In this document: positions 1 to 9,919 of the stretch, one piece after another
Position numbering within the stretch: the first letter of the stretch is position 1
How the letters are laid out: each line of letters begins with the position of its first letter
NCBI GenBank assembly: GCA_963931865.1
Contig: OZ007514.1
Coordinates: 3,048,027 to 3,112,026, forward strand
DNA: 64,000 bases
Source of the DNA: Axinella damicornis
Taxonomy: Eukaryota > Porifera > Demospongiae > Axinellida > Axinellidae
Reading direction: 5' to 3'
Made by a program: the position numbers and the translations under genes
The notes under the pieces: generated by a model
Told to the model about the DNA's origin: nothing
Databases searched by the model: none
Seen by the model: only the letters and a program-made list of their open reading frames with translations

Positions 1-2560
1 GCCCCAAATGTAGAGAGGGAACACAAACTGTAGCCATGTTTTCCAGTAGCCATTCAAACCATCAATAAAACATGTCTCAATGCCCAGGTCCAGGTTAATC
101 CATGAGATGAAAACCGTAAGAATGTTTGTATCTCCAGGTGGGAAGAACACTGCTTCATTGGCCTTAACAATATTTGCATATAAAATCAGTCCGTTGATGG
201 TTCCTTGAGAGACTGTTAGGTTTAGGAATGTTAAGAAGATCACAAGTGCAAAACCAGCCATTGCAAAAGGTATGAGGAGTGTGAGGTATGTGTTGGAACA
301 TGAAAGACACTGTGAGCTCCCAAGTGCAAGGCTAAGACCTTTCTGGCACCCACCGCAGAGAATACCAGCACGACTGAAGGCACATTGGGAATCCGGATCT
401 TCTAATTTGATATTCATTTCACCACACTTGCAGTAGTCAAATGGACAGTAGCTGTGAATGATAACTCTGTCAGTTGTATTCCCAACGTAACTAGTATTTA
501 ACCATACAAACTCATTTCTGTGGACTGTTTGGTCACTAATGTTGCATGCAATATTGTGTTCTTCAAGCTGTGAGTGGCACACACACCTGTGTTGAGAATT
601 GTGTAGCATGAATCCTAGTGGGCAAGGGAGAAGTGTGAGGTTAATGTAAACTGGATAAGTCATGAGTTCCAAATTCGGAATACCGTGTTTCTGATAAGAA
701 GCGACCACTTTATCCACTTCAGATTGTGAGCCATAGTGTATTGTGGTAACATCCTTAGCTGTGAGTACCATAACTTCTTTCTCATTCTCCGATAGTACAG
801 TGTATTGAAGCTCTGAGCATCCAGCACTACGGGAAACCTTCTGGAGATTTTGAAATCCTTCAAGATTTGGTGCTGCTCTGTTCTTATCAAGGGGTAAGAA
901 TTTACTGTACACTGAACCAGTTACAGTTCCAAAGTTTTCCCCTACGACAACTGCAGGAATGTTAAAAGCTTCACCAGGATACTTGGTCGTATTCATAAAT
1001 ACAGTTGTACAATCTGGTGCACCATTTGTGCAAACACGTGTTCGCATTGGGTCAGAAGAGAGTAGCGAAAAAGAGTCATTTGCTAGTGGATCAACATGTA
1101 TGTGAACTCCATCAATGACCCAACTGCCTGTCACTATGTGCCCGATTGACCGATGTGAGCAGGTGTTAGGGCTGATGCCATATATTAAATCACCACCATC
1201 CCTACCCGTGTTGTTGGTAAAATTTATTGTGATATTTGGTAAACCAGAATGATGATCGTTCAATGGTAACATGACAGAACAATCAATCAACACATAAATT
1301 AGAAAGTCGAATGCCGTGATAGTGTTTACAAAGATGGCACCACCCACAATGTCTGCATAGTTGTTCAGAAACAAGATTTCAGCGTTGTTCTGGATATACA
1401 TAGAGCTGCTGCCTAGAAGTGCAATTGCTGCTCCTTTAGTCACACTGTTGTTGATGAAACTGTTATACCCACTCATGTAGAAAGTGCTCTGGAATGCACC
1501 GATAGCGGTACCTCTGTTGCCATGAAACTTACAGTCAGTAAAGGTCACGTTGTTTGCATAGTAGAGTGTTATAATGGCAGAGTGCATTTTTCCATACTTT
1601 TCGTTACTGAGAAATGAAACATTCCTTATAGTAATTACTGGATCTTGCTCCACTGCTGCTTTGTATACTGTCATCCCAGCTCCTCCTTCATAATCATCTG
1701 TCACAATGTTATTGCTTATGACCAAATCTTCCACAGTGACTTGCAATGATGGATTTGGAGTGAACTCAAAGTAGAGTGCACTACACATGCTATCAGTCAC
1801 CAGACAGTCTCTGATGCGTACTTTTGCAATGCTTTGTTGAGCAAATAAGATAATTGCATTCCATCTACTCGATGTGACTGTGTTTTCTGTGATCTCAATG
1901 TGTGATGTGACATTTTTGATTGTTATATGGAGAGCTGATCCCTGAAGTGTTGATTTGCTGATAGTGAGATGAATGCCAATTGCATTCTGATAATGTACAT
2001 AAACACGGCCAATACAAGGATGTGAGCAGTGTAAGTCAGAGAATTTTGAATGTGAAATGACTGACTTTCCAAGTCCATTTTTGACTCGTATAGCATCAGT
2101 TGTAGTCCGACTTTGTATCCTGATGTAATCCACCCAGAAATTTCTGAGTCCCCTGGGTGTTAATGCCACAATTATAGAAACTCAGGCCATCTATTTTGAT
2201 GTTTGAGACATCGTTGAAATGGAAGTTGGCGACACTGGCACAGCGGATGATCACACTAAGGTGTTGTATGCTTGTAACTGGTTCAAAAGAGGTGAGATGT
2301 AGGTTATTGCTGCTGCTAATGTGGAGTGACTGGTTCAAGCTATGGTTGCCAGGCAGGAATCTCACAACTACACCAGACCATGTGTTATGCATACTGCTGG
2401 CAAAATGGTTGAGAGTATGGCAGGGTTCTCCAGGGCAAGACGTATTGCCAAACTCTGTGGGTTTAACGTAGTACTCAGTGGCCCCATGGACATCACTGAG
2501 ACAGTACAGCAGAAGAATGACTGCTTTAGTCAGTAGCAGCAGGGGTATACAGAAGAACAT
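1..2560 (-). pseudogene. B-type beta-helix/multi-TM receptor-like gene, copy A (frameshifted, 3' end beyond window)
   Basis: The first codon is taken at 2560, a Met opening a signal peptide (MFFCIPLLLLTKAVILLL), 11 nt after a conserved 3' splice site. The protein continues with the family cap (TEYYVKPTEFGNTSCPGEPC), degenerate beta-helix rungs, a Cys-rich module (CPLGFML, CVC, LCGGC, SLALGSSQC) and the first membrane segments. It leaves the window inside the WLQFVFPLYIWG membrane segment, so about 300 C-terminal residues are off the left edge. Relative to copy B (22.68 kb) about 17 bp are missing near 2143-2150. The frame shifts after GINTQGTQ and meets a stop at 2096. The correct frame (NFWVDYIRIQ...) resumes at once and spot checks find it in register down to base 1. 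The single lesion suggests recent inactivation or an assembly error. Function is unknown; surface display is inferred from the signal peptide and sequons. Confidence 0.85.
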
Positions 2561-2571
2561 TCTAGTAGTAC

Positions 2572-2887
2572 CTATAAAAGAATGAGCTGGCAATGAGCTA
2601 CACCATGTGGTATTCAATACAGTATACATAGCTGTCAGCCTCTCACAGCCTATGAGCTCACAATGCATGCAGCAACTCAATGTGTGTAGTTCCCACTTTT
2701 GCAGGTCATTGAAAGAACAGGTGTTTGGCCCACAAAATCCTCCAGTTATAGCTTAGTTGGATAGGGCAACATGGATGAGCATGGAGCACAATTTCAGTTG
2801 ATGATCACAAAAGGATAAGATTTTGCATTGATGCAGTATATAAGTAGCTAGCACCTTCATTGTGCATTCAGTCAGTCATCAACTTAC
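2572..2887 (-). other. Predicted 5' UTR intron of B-type copy A
   Basis: On the minus strand a strong donor (GTGAG|GTAAGTTG) lies at 2888/2887 and a pyrimidine-rich acceptor (CATTCTTTTATAG|GTAC) at 2572, just before the start codon. The same donor and acceptor pair, 316 to 369 bp apart, recurs at B-type copies B, C and D. That recurrence is the main support. No transcript evidence is available. Confidence 0.6.
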
Positions 2888-3960
2888 CTCACAAACCAAC
2901 ACGTACTAGCTGTGTCCACAGCGTCAGTCTTGGACAAAAGAGTGCTGCTGCGGCTCACTTCAATTTGGAGACTTCAATACACCATACATGGCAGAACCGG
3001 AGTCTGTGCATGTGTTGATTTTGCTGCAGGTACAAGGCTAGTGTTGACTAACCACAACAGTGTTGTTACTCTCAAGTTGAGTGGGACATTTTCGCATTTC
3101 ATGACCTTTTTTTGTACCCACGGATGGGGTACAAGGGATGGCGTACAAAACATTGAAGCAATGGGTACAAAAACCATTTCCACCTTCATATTGCTCATTG
3201 TGTTGACCAATCATGTTTGTTGCATGATCGCGAATAGGTTTCACAATGCCATATATGGTCATGATTATGAGTGTACACGGTAGCACTGAACTAACTGGAG
3301 TAAACCATGACAGCTGGCAAATCTGAACTAACAATGTGTTTGTGTCTCAAGTCACTTACAATGTTTTGGAAACCTTAATTCTCCTTCCGCACATGCATAT
3401 GTCACAAGAAGTAGCTATGCACATCCTATTACTGTACAGGCGTCTTTTTCTATAGCATGTGAGCATGTTCCAGTTTACAGATACCCAACAAACTCTTTCT
3501 AAAATCCTTCAAACCTCTCAATCTTTGTTGTATATTGCTCAGAATGTGGTGAGCTACAGTTGCATGAGATCATCACTTCAAGCTACATATCATGCAGTGC
3601 TCATTCCTACCTAACAGCACAGTCATGGTACAAACACGTGATATATAGTGTTGACGTCAGTATGAGGAGTGTGATGGAGTCAAGGGTGCCTCTTATGTGG
3701 CTACTGAATACGATGAACAAGGGTGGACACCAGTTGTGGCCAAAAGGCAACGTCGAAGGAGCTCTGCATCTCACACTGGTATCGAGGAGAGTGACCTCAA
3801 TATCCCTACGTTTGCATACATGTCAGGTACCCCATGATGGAACCAGGCCTATCAATCCAAGCCACACAGGCAGGATCTTAGATGCCTAGCCTTTTTCTGC
3901 AAGAACCCGTTCAAGATCTAAGATTACCTGACTGTCTGTACTGTGACTACTATAAGGTGC
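2690..3960. repeat. B-type upstream block, copy 1
   Basis: About 1.2 kb of non-coding DNA recurs upstream of every B-type gene or relic: 9.9-11.4 kb, 28.4-29.2 kb and 49.1-50.0 kb, with diverged versions at 9.1, 23.2 and 55.5 kb. It holds the 5' splice donor, a TATA-like GTATATAAG on the plus strand at about 2838, and the putative first exon of the neighbouring minus-strand gene. Short open frames run through it, but they are not kept in register between copies, so I read it as regulatory/5' UTR sequence rather than a gene. The last part (3661-3836) has a coding-like plus-strand patch shared only with 11078-11242. Confidence 0.8.
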
Positions 3961-3982
3961 ATGGTTTGTATTTGTGTATCAT

Positions 3983-4288
3983 CAAGAGTTCATAACAATA
4001 AGAGTGTGCAACTGCCATATGGTATCAATTGCCACCATCTCGGCAGTATGACGTAGATCAATTGGTGGTGAAGTGGTAGCAGCTGCATGCTCCTAAGTGT
4101 GAAATTGTGATTTCACACTTAGGAGCATGCAGCTGCTACTACTTGCTCCCAAGTGTGAAATTGTGATTTCACACTTAGGAGCTTGCAGCTGCCACTACTT
4201 CACCACCAATTGATCTACGGCATACTGCCGAGATGGTGGCAATTGATACCATATGGCAGTTGCACACTCTTATTGTTATGAACTCTTG
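3983..4288. mobile_element. Palindromic foldback MITE with 7-bp target duplication
   Basis: The two halves of this 306-bp segment are near-perfect reverse complements, from CAAGAGTTCATAACAATAAG at the left to its complement ending at 4288. The centre contains two nested hairpins with GTGTGAAATTGTGATTTCAC cores. Both sides are flanked by GTATCAT (3976-3982 and 4289-4295), a likely 7-bp target-site duplication. The paralogous block at about 11.39 kb lacks the element. No coding capacity. Confidence 0.85.
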
Positions 4289-4370
4289 GTATCATAGAGT
4301 CGGTAGACTCTATATGTAGGGATACGACAGACACGCAATATATGCTATCATAGAGTCGGTAGACTCTCTT
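4289..4370. repeat. ATAGAGTCGGTAGACTCTAT hairpin repeat, two copies
   Basis: A short hairpin (AGAGTC-GGTA-GACTCT core) occurs at about 4294-4313 and again at 4349-4368. A third copy with about 50 bp of matching flank is at 43945-43985. The flank ends in GGGATACGAC, so CGTATC...GATACG could be short inverted ends. The function is unknown. Confidence 0.7.
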
Positions 4371-4415
4371 CTGATCACCTCAAACATGCGCCTGCTACTA
4401 AAAAATGACATAAAC

Positions 4416-4653
4416 AAGTAATCAAAAACATTTAAAAATGTAACAGGATGTAGGGATACCAGAACAGCAAAAAGTAAGGAAACAAGCTACGGATGATCAC
4501 ACAAAACAGTGAAGTATACAATCCCCCCTACATATCTTTCTTCATTATACATGTATATGGAAAAAGATCTCTGTAGGGGGGTTGTATACTTCACTGTTTT
4601 GTGTGATCATCCGTAGCTTGTTTCCTTACATCCTGTTACATTTCTAATTACTT
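4416..4653. mobile_element. Foldback MITE (AAGTAAT...ATTACTT), copy 1
   Basis: The left arm (AAGTAATC..., TGTAACAGGATGTAGGGATA, ...GATCACACAAAACAGTGAAG) is repeated inverted on the right. The right arm lacks about 24 bp that are present in the copy at 45244-45494. About 38 bp of left flank are also shared between the copies. There is no coding capacity, so this is a non-autonomous element of unassigned superfamily. Confidence 0.85.
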
Positions 4654-4874
4654 GTCATATTTATGTGCTAAGGTAGGCAAAATACATGCCTTCTCAATGA
4701 GTGCATCCTTTATCATATTAAAGTCGGTTGCACAACAGAAAATGTACTTACACATTACATATTGTCAAGCATACAGCAAACACACAATTGTGTAACCTTC
4801 AATCACACTGTAAAACATTACTCATTGACACACAAATCACTCAACTAATTGGTTTTGCAAGTGACAATTTCAAA
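4654..4874. other. 3' flank of P1
   Basis: This AT-rich segment (CAATGAGTGCATCCTTTATC..., AAAGTCGGTTGCACAACAGA) has close counterparts at about 50740-50917 and 58230-58437, downstream of P4 and P5. It is conserved 3' UTR or flank of P-type genes. No gene is seen. Confidence 0.7.
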
Positions 4875-7800
4875 TTAGTTAATGGAGCCATACGTGTACA
4901 CAGGGGTTAGCCATCTTGGTTCTTTATTAACCATCTCTTTGCTTTCTGTGGGCTCAGCAACTCTGTGCTCTTGTTCAGAGTGTGATAATGGTTCATACCC
5001 ATTTGGGTTAAGCAGTCGGTCTGGAAGAGAGTCGGTATCAGACTCAGACTCCACTGCTTGACCTAGATGTCTGTTTGCAATTAAGTGTCTTTTCAAGTTT
5101 CCGTATTTCCTTTTGAGGCATTGAGCGATGCCAGTCACGCCTGCCAGCTGAAAGGCAAGGATGCCAATGAATGTTACAAGTGCTATGGTGACAGAGGTGT
5201 ATCCAATGGCAAGCTGATTCCCTCCAGAGTGATTGACAAACATGGTGGAACCAACCAGGATGATCAGGTTCAGAGCAAATGAACCTTCTAGAACATCTAG
5301 GTAACTGTTCTTGTAAACCCCACCACTAGACCAGGCCCACAGTTGCAGAGACCCAGTTCCTACTAGAATTGCTAGGAGGTTGATGCTAGGGTCTTGCTGA
5401 GGATTGAGGGCAAAGACTAGAAGAAGAATAAAGCGAAGCACAAGCAGCAGTCCAGGCCAGTAGCGGTGTCTTGCCTTGTAAGGAGCATGGTATGAATCCA
5501 TGAAAAACTTCAGCCTAGCACTGTTGACCCACGCAAAGATCCTCAGGTGTGATACAGCCTGCAGCCATTGACCAAAGAGGAGAAGGAGAGTGTAAGGGAC
5601 AAAAAGGAAGAGGAAGACAAGTACTGCCAACACGAAGAGTGGAATGTGTTTTGTACAGAGATAGTCAATGTTTGCATCATACAGCCACACCCCTCTGTTG
5701 TATGTTGGATATTCCAGGTAGGTGACGTACAGTGCAGCAATCAAGTTGCGGAGGATCTTTGCATATGAGAGGAGGATGAGTGTTGCCAAGACAGAAACTG
5801 GGTTGTTGCCCAGCAATTTTGTAAATCTGGGTGAGAAATGGCTAGCAAGTATTATGAGTCCTACTATCACCCAAATATAAACAGGGAACACAAACTGAAG
5901 CCATGTTTTGCTGTAAGCATCCATCCCTTTGTAGAAACATGTTTCAACACCGAAGTCAAGGTTTAGCCACGCAATGAAGGCTGATAAAACATCAATATTT
6001 TCCACAGGTATAAAAAGAGTGCGGTTTACTCCAACCATATTAGCATAAAAAACTAGCCCACTGAATGTTCCTGTTGCCACAGTCAGTTTGCTGACAAGGA
6101 GAAAGAAGACTAGAGCTAGTCCCATCAGTGCAAAAGGGATGAGCAAGACAAGATGGATATTGGTGCACTGCTTGCATTGAGAAGTGCCCAGTACAAGACT
6201 GTAACCTTTCTTGCAAGCTCCACACAAGAGACCTGACCTGTTGTATGCACACTGCAAGTCTGTATTGTTAAGAGGAAAGTCCACTGTATGAGAGACACAA
6301 TAGTCAAAAGGGCAGTGTGGGTGGAGAATTGGCACATTGGATTCATTGTCATAGCCAACCCAAAAGTGGTCGTGTGAACTGTGTGTTATTCGTCCCAATC
6401 CATCAGTTATATCACAGTTGTTTGTGTATTTGGCAAGTCTTTGGTTACAGACACATGATCGTTCTGTCTCTGAAAGGTAAAAGCCAGGAGGGCAGGTTTG
6501 CTTTAAATGCAGGTAAAGATTCATGCTAAATGTTGAACATGGGTCATCTGCATACAACTGTAGGTATACACCATAAGATAGTGTAAACACAGTGTAATTG
6601 AGAATGGTGCAAGTACTAAGTGTTGCTTGGAGATACTGGAGAGGATGAAGGTTACCTATGGGTGTTGATGAATAATAATTATAAGCCAAACGACCTCTGA
6701 CTGTTGCAGGAGTTGTTCCATTTCTCTGTCCAACTGCAACCACAGAAACATGGAATGTTTCGCCAGGATACAACATGTATGACTTGTTTGACTTACTACA
6801 GTCAGGGTGGTTGTTTACACATGGACATATACGATATGGGTAAGAAGAAATACTTGAATTCGTACTGTCATTTTCAATGTGGACTAACATATCAAACACT
6901 TCACCAGAATTGTATGATTCCAGGCCAGTAAGTTTGCAGTAATCTATTGCACCACCATATAGCACACTGCCTGCATCAGCGGAGTTATCCTTGAAAACAA
7001 ATTGGGCATCAATACCATTGGACAGATTCTGGCCTGGGAGTTGAAAGAAGCATTTATCTTTTGTTGTATGTGAGACAGATTGAGTACAGTAAAACAAAGA
7101 GTTATATCCACCCTGAACACAAATTGCTCCTCCAGACCTTGCATGATTGCTCTCCCAGTATACGGTTGTGTTAGATGAAATGGAGAAAGTGGAATTCTGC
7201 AGAAACACTCCACCACCCACTTCCGTTGCTGAGTTGTTGATGAAGTTACTTCTTCCAGTAAAACTCAGTGATGTTTTGTAGCCAAAAATTGCACCACCAT
7301 AGTCTGGTGCTGAGTTGTTGATGAAGTTGCTAGTCCCATTGAAACTTAGTGATGTGTTGTTAGGTGCAGTAATTGCACCACCATGACTACCACCATCACC
7401 TGCTGAGTTGTTGATGAAGTTACTAGTTCCAGTGAAACTCAGCATTGTGTTGTAATATGCAAAAATTGCACCACCACCAAAGTCTGCTGAGTTGTTGACA
7501 AAGTTACTAGTTCCAGTGAAACTCAGTGATGTGTTGTAACCTGCAGTAATTGCACCACCTTGACTACCACCATCACCTGCTGAGTTGTTGATGAAGTTAC
7601 TAGTTCCAGTGAAACTCAGCAATGTGTTGTAACCTGCAGCAATTGCACCACCTGGTCCACCCTCTGCTGAGTTGTTGATGAAGTTGCTAGTTCCAGTGAA
7701 ACTCAGTGATGTGTTGTAACCTACAGTAATTACACCACAAAAAGAAAGGTGCAGTGGGTTTCTGATTCCTCGGTTTATGTTGCTGATGAAGTGGCAGGTT

Positions 7801-8612
7801 CCAGTGATGTTCAAGGAGCTTGCTAATGCCAAAATTGCTACACCAGATCTATTACTGAGAAGTTCTTGAGGAGGTGTGAGTGAGTTGTTTATGAAGTGGG
7901 TACTTCCAGTGGAACTCAGACTAGAGTTGATAATAGAGATTCCTGCTGAGCCAAAAGTTGCACGATTTCTAAAGAAAGTTGTGTTGCCGATGAATGTCAG
8001 GTTGCTATGAAGAGCAGTGATGCCACCTCCTCCTATGCAGGAGGTAGATATGTACCCCTCAGGATCACAGTGGTTATGTGTGAACTCATTGTTCTCTGCT
8101 AGTATATTGGTGTGCTGTACTAGCAGTGCAGTGCCGAGGTTGTCACGGAAGGAGCAGTTAACTAGTTCAGCATACTCTATGGATTCCAAAAGCACAGCGG
8201 ATTTGGTGTATTTATCAAAACTCCTTCCACAAGAGGTAAAAGTCATAGAATGGATTTTGAAGTCAGCCATACCCATGAAGCTGAGGCCAACTGACCCATT
8301 GCAAACAAGTGTTGCTGAAGATGACTCTCCATACATGGTCAAACTGGATATGTTGGCAACAGTGATACTCATATCAAGAGTGTGGTCACCTGGCAAGAAC
8401 ACCATAGAGGTGTTGGAAGTGAAAAATGATTTGGCTTGTTGTGCATAGTCAGAGAGTGTGGCACATTTTGAATTGTGAGGGCAGGGAGAGCATGAAGTGT
8501 CGGTGGGTTGGGTCGGTGTGACACAGTACACATTCTCAGCAGAGCAGCAGGAGATGGTACAATGTAGCAGCACTACCACACAAAGAACAACTGGTGTGAA
8601 CTGAACCATCAT
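4875..8612 (-). CDS. P-type receptor-like protein P1 (1245 aa): Pmp-like beta-helix ectodomain plus multi-pass membrane domain
   Basis: One uninterrupted frame. Residues 1-25 are a signal peptide ending SCCSA, then a Cys-containing cap (VYCVTPTQPTDTSC). Beta-helix rungs follow from about 80 to 510. They include six SFTGTSNFINNSA rungs 27-31 residues apart with GGAI motifs, the FxxN/GGAI pattern of chlamydial Pmp repeats. A Cys-rich region at about 707-815 carries CPPGFYL, CPFDYC, LCGACKKGYSLVLGTSQC. Eight to ten membrane segments run from about 820 to 1160, including a YWPGLLLVLRFILLLVF motif reminiscent of TRP-like or other large eukaryotic multi-pass proteins. The tail has an acidic-Ser cluster and YEPL, a YxxPhi sorting-type motif. 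Many NxS/T sequons fit a glycosylated ectodomain. Start: two Met codons at 8612 and 8609 follow a conserved 3' splice site; the family start MVQ favours 8609. Ligand and signalling role are unknown. Confidence 0.92.
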   Translation of the reverse strand: MMVQFTPVVLCVVVLLHCTISCCSAENVYCVTPTQPTDTSCSPCPHNSKCATLSDYAQQAKSFFTSNTSMVFLPGDHTLDMSITVANISSLTMYGESSSATLVCNGSVGLSFMGMADFKIHSMTFTSCGRSFDKYTKSAVLLESIEYAELVNCSFRDNLGTALLVQHTNILAENNEFTHNHCDPEGYISTSCIGGGGITALHSNLTFIGNTTFFRNRATFGSAGISIINSSLSSTGSTHFINNSLTPPQELLSNRSGVAILALASSLNITGTCHFISNINRGIRNPLHLSFCGVITVGYNTSLSFTGTSNFINNSAEGGPGGAIAAGYNTLLSFTGTSNFINNSAGDGGSQGGAITAGYNTSLSFTGTSNFVNNSADFGGGAIFAYYNTMLSFTGTSNFINNSAGDGGSHGGAITAPNNTSLSFNGTSNFINNSAPDYGGAIFGYKTSLSFTGRSNFINNSATEVGGGVFLQNSTFSISSNTTVYWESNHARSGGAICVQGGYNSLFYCTQSVSHTTKDKCFFQLPGQNLSNGIDAQFVFKDNSADAGSVLYGGAIDYCKLTGLESYNSGEVFDMLVHIENDSTNSSISSYPYRICPCVNNHPDCSKSNKSYMLYPGETFHVSVVAVGQRNGTTPATVRGRLAYNYYSSTPIGNLHPLQYLQATLSTCTILNYTVFTLSYGVYLQLYADDPCSTFSMNLYLHLKQTCPPGFYLSETERSCVCNQRLAKYTNNCDITDGLGRITHSSHDHFWVGYDNESNVPILHPHCPFDYCVSHTVDFPLNNTDLQCAYNRSGLLCGACKKGYSLVLGTSQCKQCTNIHLVLLIPFALMGLALVFFLLVSKLTVATGTFSGLVFYANMVGVNRTLFIPVENIDVLSAFIAWLNLDFGVETCFYKGMDAYSKTWLQFVFPVYIWVIVGLIILASHFSPRFTKLLGNNPVSVLATLILLSYAKILRNLIAALYVTYLEYPTYNRGVWLYDANIDYLCTKHIPLFVLAVLVFLFLFVPYTLLLLFGQWLQAVSHLRIFAWVNSARLKFFMDSYHAPYKARHRYWPGLLLVLRFILLLVFALNPQQDPSINLLAILVGTGSLQLWAWSSGGVYKNSYLDVLEGSFALNLIILVGSTMFVNHSGGNQLAIGYTSVTIALVTFIGILAFQLAGVTGIAQCLKRKYGNLKRHLIANRHLGQAVESESDTDSLPDRLLNPNGYEPLSHSEQEHRVAEPTESKEMVNKEPRWLTPVYTYGSIN
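7225..7725 (-). repeat. In-frame tandem rung repeats of P1 (six copies)
   Basis: The plus-strand marker GAGTTGTTGATGAAGTT occurs at about 7231, 7312, 7405, 7489, 7582 and 7669. The spacings are 81, 93, 84, 93 and 87 bp, all multiples of three. This is a coding minisatellite encoding the FINNSA/GGAI rungs. P2, P3, P4 and P5 have 5, 3, 4 and 4 copies. Confidence 0.9.
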
Positions 8613-8640
8613 CGCTTAATTGGACTGTAGGAAAAATAAA
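8613..8640 (-). other. Conserved 3' splice site upstream of P1 start
   Basis: On the minus strand TTTTTCCTACAG precedes the start codon by about 13-16 nt. The same TTTTCCTACAG stands before P2 (about 16450), P3 (about 34785), P4 (about 54458) and P5 (about 62010). It marks the end of a probable 5' UTR intron. I could not place the matching donor. Confidence 0.65.
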
Positions 8641-9100
8641 GTTAGCTACTACATTCAAACATGACATTATATTACAATCAATATTTATATGATTCTAGCT
8701 CATCCTAAGGTGTGGCACTTTGAAGTCTCATTGTTCTTTGGCCATTTGATCTTGTCTCCTGCAAGCATCGCATCTCACTACTTCTTGCACAAAGCACACT
8801 CTCTGCTCATGCATAATTTTAATTAAATGCACTGCAAAATTGATAGTTGAAACAGATTGTAGTGTTCTATGGGGCAAGCCTGAATGAATCCCACACACAT
8901 CATGCAATGATGCTTGCCATATGATGTCCTTACGTTATACTGTGAATTCCCTTCTGCTTCAAAGAAACAGAAACCCTAATTAATTAATACTCACACGTAC
9001 AAATATTTTAACTATATACATGCACACTGATGCATGTTCATAACGATGTACAATATACATATGAAAAGAAGTAGCTACTTCACTGTGTTGTAAGAGACAT
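8641..9100. other. Intergenic, no gene seen
   Basis: AT-rich sequence upstream of P1. It should contain the P1 5' UTR intron and promoter. No open frame, repeat or RNA gene is recognised. Confidence 0.5.
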
Positions 9101-9560
9101 GGATGTGGCCATCAACTTACCTCAAGCCACTATGAACTGAAAATCAGAATCTTGGAGTGCTGCTGTCTGAATTCAATTTGGAGACCTTCAACACACCACA
9201 TATATAGCAGAACTGGAGTCAGTGCATGTGTTGACTAACCATATATAGGTGTGCTAGTTTCAGGTGGGGGGGGGGGGGGGGGGACATTTTCACATTTCAA
9301 AAACTTTCTGTATAGCTGCCAATGTTATTACAAAACTTTGAAGCAATGTGCATCAAAACGTTTTCCAGAACCTTCATGTGTATATCACAAGGTGGTTGTT
9401 TCGTGGAGAGATTATACCTATATATGGTCACTGCTGCAAGTGTTTGTTTCAAGTCAATAGCAAAGTTTTCAGTATTCCTTTTGCACATACTGACATAGGT
9501 CCTTTCAGGGACATGTACAGATGTATGAACTTCTAGTGAATTGGGTGTATAGCTAATCTG
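9100..9560. repeat. Diverged B-type upstream block with G17 tract
   Basis: The segment matches 2880-3290 in order: ATCAACTTACCTCA, the donor complement, GGAGACCTTCAACACACCA, and the GCATGTGTTGACTAACCA stretch. It is heavily diverged and carries a pure G tract at 9267-9283 where other copies read GTTGAGTGGGACATT. No B-type gene follows, so it is an orphan. Confidence 0.65.
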
Positions 9561-9919
9561 TTCATCACAACATACCATCAGCATCCATACTAACAATAGG
9601 CAAACATTCCATAATAGAGAGAACAGTGCCTATAGCTAGCTGTTAACTGAACCTCCTGACCATTCGACAAAGGCGCTTCATTAATGACATCCCTCCCTCT
9701 CTCTCTCCCCACAGGGCAACACCTAATCAACCCGAAGTACCAGTGCTACAGACAGCCAGGGCCTGGTGGTGTATGCATCAAACCAGGTCAATTCCAATTT
9801 CTTGAGAAGTTCAATTCCAATTGCTTGAGAACTTCAACAAGGTGGTGTGTCTTGGTTTCTTTGCCTATTGGTGAAGAAACTTGCTGAGTCTGCATACATG
9901 GGTTTGCTACTGGTATGAC

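Noticed and set aside
2130..2150. Intron as explanation for the frame break in copy A and the similar breaks in B, C, D, P2 and P4
   Set aside because: The lesions are losses or gains of 1 to 32 bp relative to paralogues; nothing of intron length is inserted.
2974..3334. Small genes in the B-type upstream block
   Set aside because: Frames are shifted between copies 1-4 by indels that are not multiples of three, so they are not under coding constraint.
7225..7725. CRISPR-like array from regularly spaced repeats
   Set aside because: Repeats are in frame inside a eukaryotic coding sequence, with conserved 'spacers' and variable unit length.
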